Positions 13,424 through 25,389 of a DNA stretch of 64,000 bases are shown here, in pieces (position 1 is the first letter of the stretch; every line of letters starts with the position of its first letter). Below the pieces are notes generated by a model. That model was not told the DNA's origin. It worked only from the letters and a program-made list of their open reading frames with translations, and ran no database searches. Position numbers and translations under genes: made by a program. Source of the stretch: Pogonophryne albipinna (lineage: Eukaryota; Chordata; Actinopteri; Perciformes; Artedidraconidae); NCBI GenBank assembly GCA_028583405.1, contig CM053258.1:3409988-3473987 (forward strand). The letters are read 5' to 3'.

Positions 13424-13560
13424 TAGTGTAGGTGCAGTGGATAGATCGTTGGTGTTGGGGTCAGGGGAGCACAGGTTCAAACCCCACTGCAGTCAGCATG
13501 TCCTTGTGTCCCTGAAAAGCGACTAACAAGTGAAATGTGGAGGTCTGAATGCAATGTACC
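13424..13560 (+). mobile_element. tRNA-derived SINE fragment
   Basis: Contains an A-box-like GTGCAGTGGATAG and a perfect B-box core GGTTCAAACCCC at about 13473, separated as in a tRNA-like pol III promoter, followed by a non-tRNA tail. The tRNA-like part is too short and mispaired to be a tRNA gene. Confidence 0.65.
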
Positions 13561-14180
13561 TTTTCAGGTGAGTTTTCAGCATCTTCCTCATTTAATCTGG
13601 TCTTCTCTCTTCTGTCTGGGTGTTTGAGTTCATCAGCGTTGAAGATGTGTGGAGAAAAAGTCCAGCAGAGCTCTGAGACAGAAGATGGAGATGATGGAGA
13701 TTGAATCCCTGCAGCAGCAAAAGGCATTAAAATGTGATAAATGCATAAATATGATGGTGAAAAAAGACTATAGGACTAATCAATACTCTAAAACTATACA
13801 TTTTAAAATGCTTCTAGGCTCTTCTTTGCACCAATTAAAACACTATTTGGTGACTCAGTGTTAGAAGTAATACTCTGATCCTTTCAGCACCACCATGTGG
13901 ACAAATACTTCACTGCAAGTAACATAATACCATTAAAAGCTTAGAGTTTTGTGTGTAAGTATTAACAGCAGCAAGTATTACAAGTAACAAGTGAGTGCTT
14001 AAAATATTTTATGACTCATATCTGGTTTAGCTTTTTTTCATTTTGTATAATGTGTATATGTTTTTAACTTAAATATACCTTTGTGCTACAGCATATATGT
14101 ATATTATATGTTTTATAAAGCACTCTCCTTATGGTTGAAAAGTGCCATGTAAATAAACGTACCTCGCCTCATGGTAGCAA
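13561..14180. other. Gene-free stretch with retroelement tail motif
   Basis: 14105-14162 has AAAGCACTCTCCTTATGG ... GCCATGTAAATAAACG, another LINE/SINE-like tail. Nothing else is recognised. Confidence 0.5.
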
Positions 14181-14185
14181 ACATC

Positions 14186-14396
14186 AGAGTTGATTCTCGC
14201 TAAGTATCCAATATAAGGCTTAGTCGTCTTGCCGAATAGTGAGCCCACGTTTATCTGTACTGCTAAGCCTTATATTGGCTACCTAGCTTACTTCGTCTCC
14301 TTCATCAGTCAGCATCCTTGGTATCTGTTGCTCACTGAGTTGATTCTCGCTAGGTAGCGAATATAAGGCTTAGTCGTCTTGCCAAATAGTGAGCCT
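14186..14396. repeat. Direct repeat pair with an inverted copy between
   Basis: GAGTTGATTCTCGCTA ... AATATAAGGCTTAGTCGTCT ... AATAGTGAGCC occurs at about 14189-14247 and again at 14337-14394, 148 bp apart. Between them at 14264-14287 is the inverted core AAGCCTTATATTGGCTACCT. The arrangement could fold into alternative hairpins. Confidence 0.85.
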
Positions 14397-16020
14397 GTGT
14401 TGATGTATGGAAACTATGTTAGAACTGGTTTATAAATGGTTCTTAATGATTGATAAAGTGTTTACAACCTAATTCATAACCTAACTATGAATCCTTTATG
14501 AATCCTTTGTAAGGGAAGTCTTATTGTAAAGTGGTACCTACTAGTTAAGCTCTGAAGACGATGCTGCTAATGTCATTAACACATTTGGGTGAAAGTGAAT
14601 TAATTTACCAACAAAATAGGATTGTATTAATCTTTTTGAGACACGGTGCTAAATCTACATGCAGTGACGTCTCATACTGAGTTATTACTCGGCATATTGT
14701 TGATTTCTTTAGTAAGTAGACAAGAAGCAGGATAATGTTCTAATGTTCGTTAAGCCAATCAGCTGCGTTTTATATGCAAATCCTTTCAGCCAGTAAAGTG
14801 ATATTTAATCCTGTTTTCTACTTCTTTTGCACCACAGGCCTATACAGTAGATAACATACCACATATCATACAAATTAACATATATATTATGTTTTATTAT
14901 CAAAATGAACTCTAACAAAATTATTGCAGGAAAAACTTTACATTTAAAGATATTAATAATGAACTCTGATGGATATTCTGCTTATGGTTTATTTCGTCAA
15001 ACAAATGCCAATATGGAGAAAAGAAACACAGATTAACACACACACACACACACACACGCACACACACACACACACACACACCACATGCTCTAATCCAGTT
15101 TATTTTCCTTAGCAGAAAATGGAACACGATAAAATTAAAAAGGAGAAAATAGGACAGAATTATGGTCTTTTTTTATACATTTAACTAAATATGCCACTCT
15201 ATGCTAGGGTGTAAGTAACTCAAACTGATATAAGGTTAAATAATTTGTCTCTAAAAAAGGTAAAGAAAGATATTCCATTTCTTCCATTTCTCATTAGCCC
15301 TCAAAAGAATATCAAAATAAGAACGAGCCGCGACATTTCTCCAGTCTCCCTTTATCTCTCGCTGCGTTCTCATGGGACAAAAGGTGAGGCGGAACAATAA
15401 AGTGTGCATGAGGATTAGCATAGTTAAGTTAAGTGGTGTCTGGGTTAAGGGCTTTCCACCTGAATCAACTTTTCCTTAAGTTAATTTGCAAAATCAAAAA
15501 AGGATGCATTCAAGGACATCTACCGCCTTGAGAAACCTAAAGTACACAATGCAACGTCAACTTGCATTTAAGGATATTCCGTACCTGCGTTTAAATGCAT
15601 CTACAATGTGCGCTAAGTGCCAAACTATAGATGAACATTTGAAGAAGGAAAAAAGTTCAGTTACAAACAAACAAAAAGTTGATTTAGGTGGAAAACCACT
15701 AAGGCGTGAAAGTGAACAATATGCACAGCACAAAGTCCAACACTCAGACTGCAGAGCGGGAACACAGTGGTCAAATATGAACGAACAAATGGAAAACCAA
15801 TCAATATAAGAATTTACTTTAGGCATCATTACTGGTTTGAATCTGTGATGTCAGATGAACAACCTCGACAGCGTCCGACAAAACCTAAACATACCGGGGT
15901 CTGCTGTCACGGTTCATTTTAGACCTGAATAAGGTTAATCAATCAATAGCAAAACGTAACTGAAAAGAACCAAAAAAATGGTTGATTCTGTTATTTAGTG
16001 GAGATTTAAGAGTCAAACTC
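14397..16020. other. Intergenic stretch downstream of zfand3
   Basis: Holds a CA tract at 15036-15080. An open frame at 15486-15809 has no recognisable similarity and no codon pattern I would trust. No exon found. Confidence 0.55.
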
Positions 16021-16026
16021 TTTATT
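16021..16026 (-). terminator. Candidate poly(A) signal AATAAA for zfand3
   Basis: TTTATT on the plus strand gives AATAAA on the minus strand, about 1.2 kb downstream of the zfand3 stop codon. It would make 16021-17208 the 3' UTR. Position is the only support; other signals could be used. Confidence 0.3.
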
Positions 16027-17208
16027 TTAACTTTAAGTGTAAAACATCTCCCATTTAACCGGCTTTGGGTTCATTTCATTAGCCTAAAACAAAAGCGTAT
16101 CAATATGACATCACTGATTTAAACTCCATTTGGTGAGCGCTCACAAGCAGAAATGACACCTCTGGGAGGGATTATGAAATAAAGTTAAAAAGGAAATTAT
16201 AATATTTTTTTTTAAGGATCATTTTCCCCCTTAAAAATTAAATGACAAAACAAGAAATAAATTAGAGAACAATTTCAGGGGCGATTCATGCATTCGATTT
16301 AGCTCTCTTTAACTGATCGTCTCCAACCCCAGAGACACTCGGGGGTGAACGTCGTTTTCCTAAATGAACACGTGGCGTCTTGGAGAAGAACTCTTAGTTT
16401 TTAATACAAAACAATTCAGCTGATTCCCCGTTATGTAAAATAACAGTACTACTCCGAAAACAAAAAGGAAGGGGAGGAAGATCTGCTCCACCGAGGATTC
16501 ATCCTTGTCCATTAGTGTGGTTCTTCTTCTTATTATTTATCGACAATCCTTGTGAGCAGAGGCGGGGACCGGCTGCATCGTCCTCCACGACGTCAGGACA
16601 AACAGCGCGGGGAAAGAAAAAAAATCAAACCATGACAGCCTCCTTGGACTGCGTCACTTTAACACACACTCACACACACTGTCGCCGGCACCATGCACCA
16701 GCAGTTAGTGGCGCTGCGCATGGACCGTAATGTTGGTGGGAGGAAGAGGAAGAGGAAGAGGAGGAGGAAGAGGAAGGCGGGGTTTGATCCTCCGACCCCC
16801 TTTTTTATAACGACCTGAGGAGTAATCGTGATAGAGCTCCGCCGCGAACAAAACAATTAAAAATCCAGCTACAACTTTCCGTATCTTCCTGTCCTGGGAA
16901 AAAAATGAAAAGGAGGAAACGGTGGTGAGGCGTGCATAATGTAACCGGATCTGTTAAGGCCGTGTGTGTGAACATTTGGAACGCACCCCTATTTTCCTCC
17001 CATTGGTCGAGAAAGGAGTCCAAAACACACTCCTCGCAGGAAACCAGGACAATAACAGAATACCGAGTTCACACACAAGATGTTACAACCTCCTCCTCCC
17101 TTATTCTTCCTCTTCCATCCCCCACCCTTATCTCCATTTGTCCTCCTCCTCCTCATCCTCTCTTCCTAAGCGCCTCCTCCTCCTCCTCTTCTTCATGGCG
17201 GCTGGTTG

Positions 17209-20200
17209 TTAGGAGCACTCCTCTCCGATGCGTTGGCACGATCGCCCCACCTTGCGGTCCAGCTTCACCATCTTGAGCACGGCCTCCTCTCGCCCGCGGC
17301 CCAGATGGTCGAACAGACAGTCGTGCTGCTCGGGGAGGCGGTGCAGCATACAGAACACATAGCCTGGGGAGGAAGACGAGGAGGAGGAAGAGTTAGTGAG
17401 GAAAGAAGTGACCCAAATATATGTGTTGTTTTGTACTGGGGAAAATGTAAAAAATGGTTTTTACTGAAAAAGCATCACAAAAATGTATTTGAAAACAAGC
17501 CTCTTAAGTCTTCTCCATCTGATTTGCACTGCTTTACTAGTTCATTGTGAAAGCACCAAAACAAAAATAGATAAATATTGTGAGACTGCGTGTGTATAGT
17601 ATATGGATGGTATACATCAGGGTTCATACACTTTTTCACCAATGATTTTCCAGGACCTTTACCTAATTTTCCAGGACCAAAAAAATTACTCTTTCTCAGC
17701 GGTGCCACTGAAAATGGTTTATTACAGGAAAATAAGGTCTGCATATGAAACATGTTGTGCCTATCTAAACCAAATCAAATAGTAGGCTTACTAGCTTCTA
17801 CAGCAGTGTTTCTCAAACTTTCTCATACGAAGGACACTTAACTCCACACATATCCAAAAGCACATTGTTTTTCTAGAACAGATTATAAATCGCCTGAAAA
17901 TGGTACAAACAAGTGGCAACATGTGTGATGAAGGTGTTGCGCGGGGCTATGTCATGCATTCGAAAGTGAAACTTAAAGGGGGGGTAGGTAAGTTTCAGAA
18001 ACCGGCTCGAGTGCACTAAAATTTGAAAGTACACAGCCGAAAAGAATCCGCCCCTTCCTTCAGACTTCCTTACAGAGCACCTCCTCCAACACACATGAAC
18101 GCGCACATGACTTAGGTTGGCTATATAGTTCAGGGGAATTGTAAACGATACAAAACCTGTCCAAGAGAAAAAGAGCGACCACGGCGTCAGATTTCAACTC
18201 GGTGTGTATGGGGGTTATTCCCTGTCTTTATTCAAGAGCGTGGTATTTACATTTGAGAGCATACTTTATTGATTTCCTTCACTCAAACCCTGTCATCGCA
18301 CCAAAGACAAACCAAAGAGTAACCGCCCTTACGGGACGCTGTAATAAGTAAAACGAACGCACCTGCAAGGACACCTGGCCTCCTATTGGTTGAGGGATTT
18401 TGACAGGATTGTTGCACAAAAGTTTCGAGCGCGCACAGAATAAATCTGAGAGCAGAAAAAATCCGTAAGCAGCAATATATCTGAGTGCAAGCGTACAGTT
18501 TGAGCAGAAGCAAATCTAAGTGCAAGCAGGCACTATTTGAGTGCGAGGACAGGGTTTGAGGGAAATAAATACATAAAGTATGCTCTCAAATTTAAATACC
18601 ACGCTCTTGAATAAAGATAGGGAATAACCCCCATAGGTGTGTTCCATCAGTAGTCGCCATCGTTGAAAAGCAACTCCGATATTGACTCTGGTTTGAATTC
18701 TCCTAGTTTCCACTTTGTTTTTGTTCCTAATTTGCTCCGTTACATTATTTCTTTTGCCACCAGTAGACGATGTTGAACCTAACTCTGCCATGGTGAAAGT
18801 GGCCGCCTGTTGCTGGCGAGTCATTGAAGTACTGCTGCAATGCACGCCCAATGACGGCACGCCCAATGAGGGCACGAGATACATTTGTGCGTGCACCGGC
18901 TAAACGGTTTGGTCGTACTTTTTACAGTATTACGGCTTCCACAGATGAAATTTTTGTATGGATTTTTTGTCAAAGCACTTAAGATATGCATTGCTATCGG
19001 GATGTTAAGAGCATTCCATGGAATATAACAAAAAGTGTATCTCGAGCCGGTTTCTCAAACTTTCTCAAACCTTTAACCTCGCTCCATTGCGGAGATATTC
19101 CCGCGAGAGTGCAGAAAACTTAAATGTATTTATTCATTTCAAATGTGAAATTTTACCAATATACTCACGGACCACTAGGGGGCGCTCACGGACCACCGGT
19201 GGTCCGCGGACCACACTTTTGCCCCTTTCACACCAACGCGTTTTCAGCTCCGGCTCGGAGCTGGAGCCTAAAAAGTGCCGGTTTCTCCTGTTCACACCGC
19301 AGCGGCGCCGCCTCTTAGCTCCGGAATCAGGTTCACTTCCAGCTCCAAATAATTGTCGGTCTAGAGGCAAGAGCTTCGGAGCTAAGAGGTGGCGTCGCTT
19401 ACGTCTCTCTTACGTCGAGGCGTGCAGGAAACTAAACCCAGCTCCCCTGAACATGGGTCGACTGTCATGCCTGCCTACAAGCAGTAGTGCTTATAAACAC
19501 ACTTTATAAAATCAGGCAACACTAACCAGGCTTCGTGTGATTCTGTTTATCTGTACCTTACTTTGACCATCCGTTCACTGTTATTGATCATTGTGGAGAG
19601 AGGCAGACGTTTTGTTTTGTATTATAGCAGCTATTGGATGGAATCAATACATGGGCTGCACAGGTTGTCGTGTCCGACCATCACAAGTAGAATCATAATA
19701 AAAATACGCCGGTAAAATGTGCCTGTAGAAAACGGTTTATGCCACAATAGGATAGCAATAGCAAGTAGTCAGTTTAGCTTCGGTTGCTATGCTAACATCA
19801 CCCATTTTATACCAGAGAAACTTTCATAACAGCGTTGTGATGCCAAACAGCGTCAATTCAGACTGACACACATTCACTTAAGGGGAACTGGGGATATGTA
19901 TCAGCTGCTTGTGTGAGTCGGACAGTGAATACTTTAGAGCGGCCGCTGCAGTGTGAGCTAACCGGGAGCTAACGGGAGAATAAACTCCCGTGGAAGAGCA
20001 GCCAACACTGCAGCGGTCGGTAAATGCTGCAGAAACACATTAATAAACAATGAACCACGGCACTCTGGAGAAAAGCATCAGGTTGGAGAAGTCGTTATTT
20101 AATTTAATCTGGCTTCGTGTGATTAAAAGCAACAAGATCATCGACCCGACGCAGTTCCCCGTTGTTGTTGTTGTTGTGAGCGCCGTAACGCCGTTGGGGA

Positions 20201-23200
20201 GCAAATCAGCGATGTAAACGGTGACGTCATGACGCAGCAGCGGCAGCACCAGTCGGGCTCTGGGCGGTGTGAACAGAGCGGGAGCAGAAAAGGGAAACCG
20301 GAGCTGAACCAGAAAAGCTCTAGCTCGGAGCTAGAAAGGGAAAAGCGCTGGTGTGAAAGCCGCATCTGAGAAGCACTGTTCTACAGGATAAGCAACTAAA
20401 ATCTCTCACCAGCAAAACACCTCGTCAGTTAAATGCTATTTAACCTTTCATTGCTATACGATACAGTATTTATCATCATTATAGTATTACTATTTCTGCG
20501 ATTAGATAAAATATAAATTATATTTGATGCAACTTTAGTTACATTTCCATGACTTTTCCAGAACTTTGGGATAAATATTGTTTTCCATAACTTTTCCAGG
20601 GCCTGGAATTAGCATTTTGAATTTCCATGACTTTTCCAGGTTGTTAATGACCGTAAGAACCCTGATACATGTACATCTTAGTAATGTGTAAATACAATCA
20701 TGATACTTGATTTAATGTAATTGTAAAGTTTGATGTCAGCACTTTGTTTGAGTCACAATTATTTAAAATACTAATAGCACATATAATAAAATACATCTGG
20801 GTTTAAGAGCTTATCTAGAGGTTTGTAACGACTTTCGTAGTTTCATTTCAAACGATAAAGTGACACTGAAAGGTTGTTTTAAAAAATAAACTTGGTGTAT
20901 TATCTGTATAACTTTAGATTCCAGTGATTGAAACAAGCAGGAACAATTAATCAATATACTATGTCAAATCTGGATTTTTAACATTTGGGTTTTACGCCTA
21001 TGCCTTGAATCAAACACTAATTATCTCAATGTCAGAATAAAGCTGAAGGCTGGCATACTGTTTTTATCGAATGGTTTATGTAGCGTCAGTTTTTCATGTC
21101 AAACTAAAATAAGTATCTTAGCCAACTTTGTTCGGGTAGTCGTGGATATTAATAGGCGCTTTCAAACCGGAGTACTTTTCCCAGAAATAGTTCCGATAGT
21201 TCCTGGGATGTTGCATCTATTTTTTCGAATTGCAAACCACGCCCTGTAAAAAAAATAGTTTTTGTGAAGCCGCCATTTTATTTCCTCGCATTAGCATTAT
21301 TAGCATTAGCCCAGCGCACCAACGGGGAGAGACTAACTTATGGCAACACAAAATAGAACGTGGGAGCGGTGGAGATGAGGAGGTGTCGGCGTTCTGGCGA
21401 TTTACTCGGGGCTTCGGTTGGCGATTTACTGCCACCCGAAGCCCCGGAGTCCGGGGGGCCTCGGGACTTCGGGTGGCAGTATACGCCGTGAAGTTGTTTG
21501 CGGCCTACCAGTAAACCCAAAGCAGAAGAAGAAGAAGAAGAAGAAGAAGTGACGTCAGCGGTTCCCTCAGGGACTTATTCCGGTGTGAACAAGAAATATC
21601 TCATGAACTTCCCCACTCAATCTATCAAGAGCCGAGCAGTTCTACCAGAAGTCCACGGTTACAAGCACAGGCCGGCGCATACCGCCAATGGAATCCCTCA
21701 CCATATGAACTCTGAACCCCAGAGTGTAAAAGTGAAGAGGCACAACGTGACTACGTAAATGCACTCTCCTAAAAAAAGTGGGAAAAGGTGAAAAAGAAGT
21801 GAGAACCAGGAATATTCACTGAACCGTGCTATCCCTGTAGACTAGGGTAACCATAGAGACCAAACGTAAAGAACAGAGGTCAGTCGGCACCACGTTTAAA
21901 TAATTAATTAAGTTTGATCTAATTTAAATTTTAATCCTGATCTTTCATTACATTTTAATATTTTTCAAATTCATTAATTATTTCATTTTTTTGACACCTC
22001 ATCAGTTGTGGACCTCGGGATCATCGAGTGTTTCGGCCATTACCACAAGACACTCTCACCGCAGGAGGGCCCTGTCGGGGTGATCAAATCCCGCAGTGTG
22101 AATATTTGACAATTGGAATTAACCATGTTTGTCACCATTAGGACTGTATTATTCTAACCTACTAGATAGTTCCGGGGAAATAAAAGTTCCGGGGACTATT
22201 CCTGGGAAAAGTACTTGGTATGAAAGCGCCTATCGACAGTGAATGTCAGTATTAACGCAGAGCTTTGCAGCGTGTTGGTACTGACCGCAGCGACAGGATC
22301 CCAGTTCCTGCTGCACCAGCTCTAGTTTGGTTTGGCAGCGGTAGCAGCGTCGGCGGTTCTTCTGCTTGGGCGTCCCGCGGGCCTCCTCTCCTCCTCCTCC
22401 ATCTTTCTCCTCCGCACGGGGCCGCTTCTCCGGCGTCGCCTCGCTCTCAGAGCCCGACGCTGAGGAACACAAACAAAAAACAGCAGCATTAATATATGGC
22501 GGCCATGGCAGAGATGTCAAAAGTACACACATCCTTTACTCAAGTATATGGGTTCAACATGTAAGAAGTAGAAAGTACAGGTATTTGTGTTCAACATGTA
22601 AGAAGTAGAAAGTACAGGTATTTGGGTTCAACATGTAAGAAGTAGAAAGTACAGGTATTTGTGTTCAACATGTAAGAAGTAGAAAGTACAGGTATTTGGG
22701 TTCAACATGTAAGAAGTAGAAAGTACAGGTATTTGTGTTCAACATGTAAGAAGTAGAAAGTACAGGTATTTGTGTTCAACATGTAAGAAGTAGAAAGTAC
22801 AGGTATTTGAGTTCAACATGTAAGAAGTCAAAGTAAAAAGTCATCAGAAAGATAAGTAGTGGAGTAAAGTACTGATACCAGAAACATGTACTTAAGTACA
22901 TTAACAAAGTATTTGTACTCCACTACTTCCCAGCTCTGTAGGACGGGTTAAGAGAGCAGGAGGAAGAGGGCGTACCTGATTCCCGAGGACGTTTTGTGGG
23001 CGTGAGCAGCGTGCCGTGGGCGGTTTCTGTGGACGACATGCCTGCAGAGGGAAAACATGACAAGTGTGAGAAAAAGAAAAAAAGTTAAAGTAGTTAAAGC
23101 GCCCCAGCTGACTGAAGATAGACTATGGCTGCACCTTTTTTAAATAAATAATAGGCTGGTTTTTGACAGTATCATAAAAAAGTCTATTGTCTCATCTCAC

Positions 23201-25349
23201 CTTCCCTCGAGCTGCTAAACGAGTGCGAGGGCTCTTCGGCCGACGGCTGCTCAGAGCTGCAGGGCGGCAACGAAAGCGACGACAGTGATTGTGATTGGCT
23301 GCTGCTGCTGCTGCTCGTCTCGCTACTGAAGACTGCTGATTGGCTGCTGACGGAGCTTTGGAGGGGCTTAGAGTCGCAGTCCTCCCCCGGCTTCTTCTCG
23401 ATGTCTGGGGGCAAAGACAGAAGGTACGCTAGTTAGTAAGTAGGAGGGTGAAATATCAACGATACGACGGGATGACAGACAGATACAGAGAAGGAAATGT
23501 TGTTGTTTGTTTTCAATCTGTAAAGTCCACTGAGGTGTGATATTGAGTTATACAAATAAAGTTTGATTTGATATAAAAGAGAGAATAGAGACCACACAGA
23601 AACTTGCTGTATAACCTGGACCTTTTGGGTAACTTGTGTGCTTTTATTGTGGCTTGTGTTAATTTGTAAGATTCATATGATGTTTTAATGCTTTGTCAAG
23701 CACTTTGTGATCATGTCTGGGAATAGCGCTTTATAAATACATTTTACTTACTTGTATGGTGTGTAGTACAGAAATACAGCCACATAACCTCAACAAGATG
23801 TATGTGTGCTTAATAAAGATGCATCTAGCAAGAAGAGGACGTAAGAGAAAGATGTGTCCTCTCTTTGATGATAATGTCAGACGCTATCGATCCATGAGGT
23901 CATCGTCTCCTCTTTTTCCCGCAGGGAGGTCAGCAGATATTTTTTCTTCTCCTCGTGTGGACTAACCCACTTCTGCTCTCCATCACTCTTGTGTTTCGAG
24001 TCTATTCTGAGCATCGCTGCCGCCTCCCAGACTCCTCAGGTGTCTACTGTCCTCGCCGGTTGCCATAGCCACAGACGAGGATGTCATTGAGAAAACTTTA
24101 TGCATACAGTAGCCTGACATTGTCAAACTTTAAATTGGGCGTTTTTGATTCTGCCCTTAAAAATATGACTGCTCTCCACAATAGGGCTGCAGGGTTTAAA
24201 CCTACAAAATGTTCTCAATATGGATATCAGAAATATTGTGATATATTATTTGCTCCTTATGACACGGCTTAGTTGAATACTTGATTCTCATTGGTCCATG
24301 TGGACATTCAGAGGTTGTTAATACTTGATAACAGACCGCTGCTAGGCAAAATAATGACTGTTGCTAAGGAGGATCAAGGGAGAGAAGGAAAGAGGTTAAA
24401 AGACGGAGCGTTTAATGTCAAAGAAAATCAACAGAAGAAGACAGACAGGAAGTAAACACTAGCGGGAACAGCAGAAGAAGACAGACAGGAACACAGTATG
24501 GGCTCTGGCAGTGTTTAAGGACATATTAGTGGAAAAGAAACTAAACAAACTTGCTGAGTTATAGAAAACCTTGATCAGTGCTGCCGTCATTTTAAGTTTT
24601 GTTGTTTTTAAATCTCAGTTCTAGTCGTTGGCACGTTGTTCTTAGCGAAGCAATACGATCAGTTTTAAGTCAATAAACTCATATTTGTAAGTCAAGTTCT
24701 TGGTTATTTAGTGTGTGGTTGTGTAATAAGCGGTAACAAACTTAGCCTTAAATTAAATCCTTTCTTCCTCTCAACTTGAATGTTTTCCTGTAAATGGTGG
24801 ATGCATCATTTTGGAGTGAGACGTCTCTTTCCATTTTCCAAGAATGCCTTCTTAGCATAGTTAGCATTCCTCACGGTATCAGCTGGTACACCTAGCCTGA
24901 AGCTCCTGCTCTCTGAGTCTCTGCTGAAAGAGAGAACAGCTCTGCATGCCAAGAAGAAACTCAAGAACAAAACAAACAAATGTGGAACTTGTTCCGCTGT
25001 TTGGATGTGACACATAACCAGCTGACCGTAAGACAGTGGCAGCAGGGGGGAGAATATCAATGTCCTCTTTTGGTAGCAATATGTTGTTCTCAAAGGCCTG
25101 CATTAAGTAACTCTGTAGTCGAGAAGAAGTGTACATTTCACGTGATGCAGAATCATCTACGTAGCTAACTCTAAATAGCTTACAGGCCTCAAATAGAGAC
25201 GTGCAGGAATAAGTCCGAAACAGTGACATGAGTTAGCATTTAGAGTTTTTGGTTAGATTCCCAAAATAAGGTCAGTGGTTAACACAAGATTAAGAGATTT
25301 ATTTTTGTTCATGTGTCATGTGACCGTGCTGTAGTTCCTTTATAGCCCA

Positions 25350-25389
<40 letters not shown>

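Larger units (their letters stand above)
17804..20378. mobile_element. hAT element nested in the outer transposon
   Basis: Termini CAGTGTTTCTCAAACTTT and, inverted, CTGAGAAGCACTG, with an exact 8-bp target duplication TTCTACAG at 17796-17803 and 20379-20386. The middle holds GGACCACTAGGGGGCGCTC and GGACCACCGGTGGTCCGCGG, motifs typical of hAT MITEs. It is itself broken by the elements at 17977-19072 and 19221-20364. Confidence 0.92.
17618..20664. mobile_element. Outer DNA transposon of a nested cluster (zfand3 intron 5)
   Basis: The left end is CAGGGTTCATACACTTTTT and the right end is the inverted GTAAGAACCCTG. Flanks carry an exact 6-bp repeat ATACAT (17612-17617 and 20665-20670). Subterminal TTTTCCAGGAC / CTTTTCCAGG motifs occur inside both ends. 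The superfamily is uncertain. It is split by at least four further elements. Confidence 0.85.

Noticed and set aside
13424..13500. Possible tRNA gene
   Set aside because: A and B boxes are recognisable, but the arms do not pair into a cloverleaf and a SINE-type tail follows.
15486..15829. Overlapping ORFs of 107 and 90 codons on opposite strands
   Set aside because: No recognisable domain, no splice or promoter context, lysine-rich composition expected from A-rich DNA.
19018..19509. 163-codon ORF
   Set aside because: Crosses the border between two nested transposons and shows no domain; a chance frame.
22541..22832. Possible CRISPR array (37-bp repeats)
   Set aside because: Repeats are directly adjacent with no unique spacers, inside a vertebrate intron and a MITE. 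The same applies to the 37-, 57- and 72-bp arrays elsewhere.
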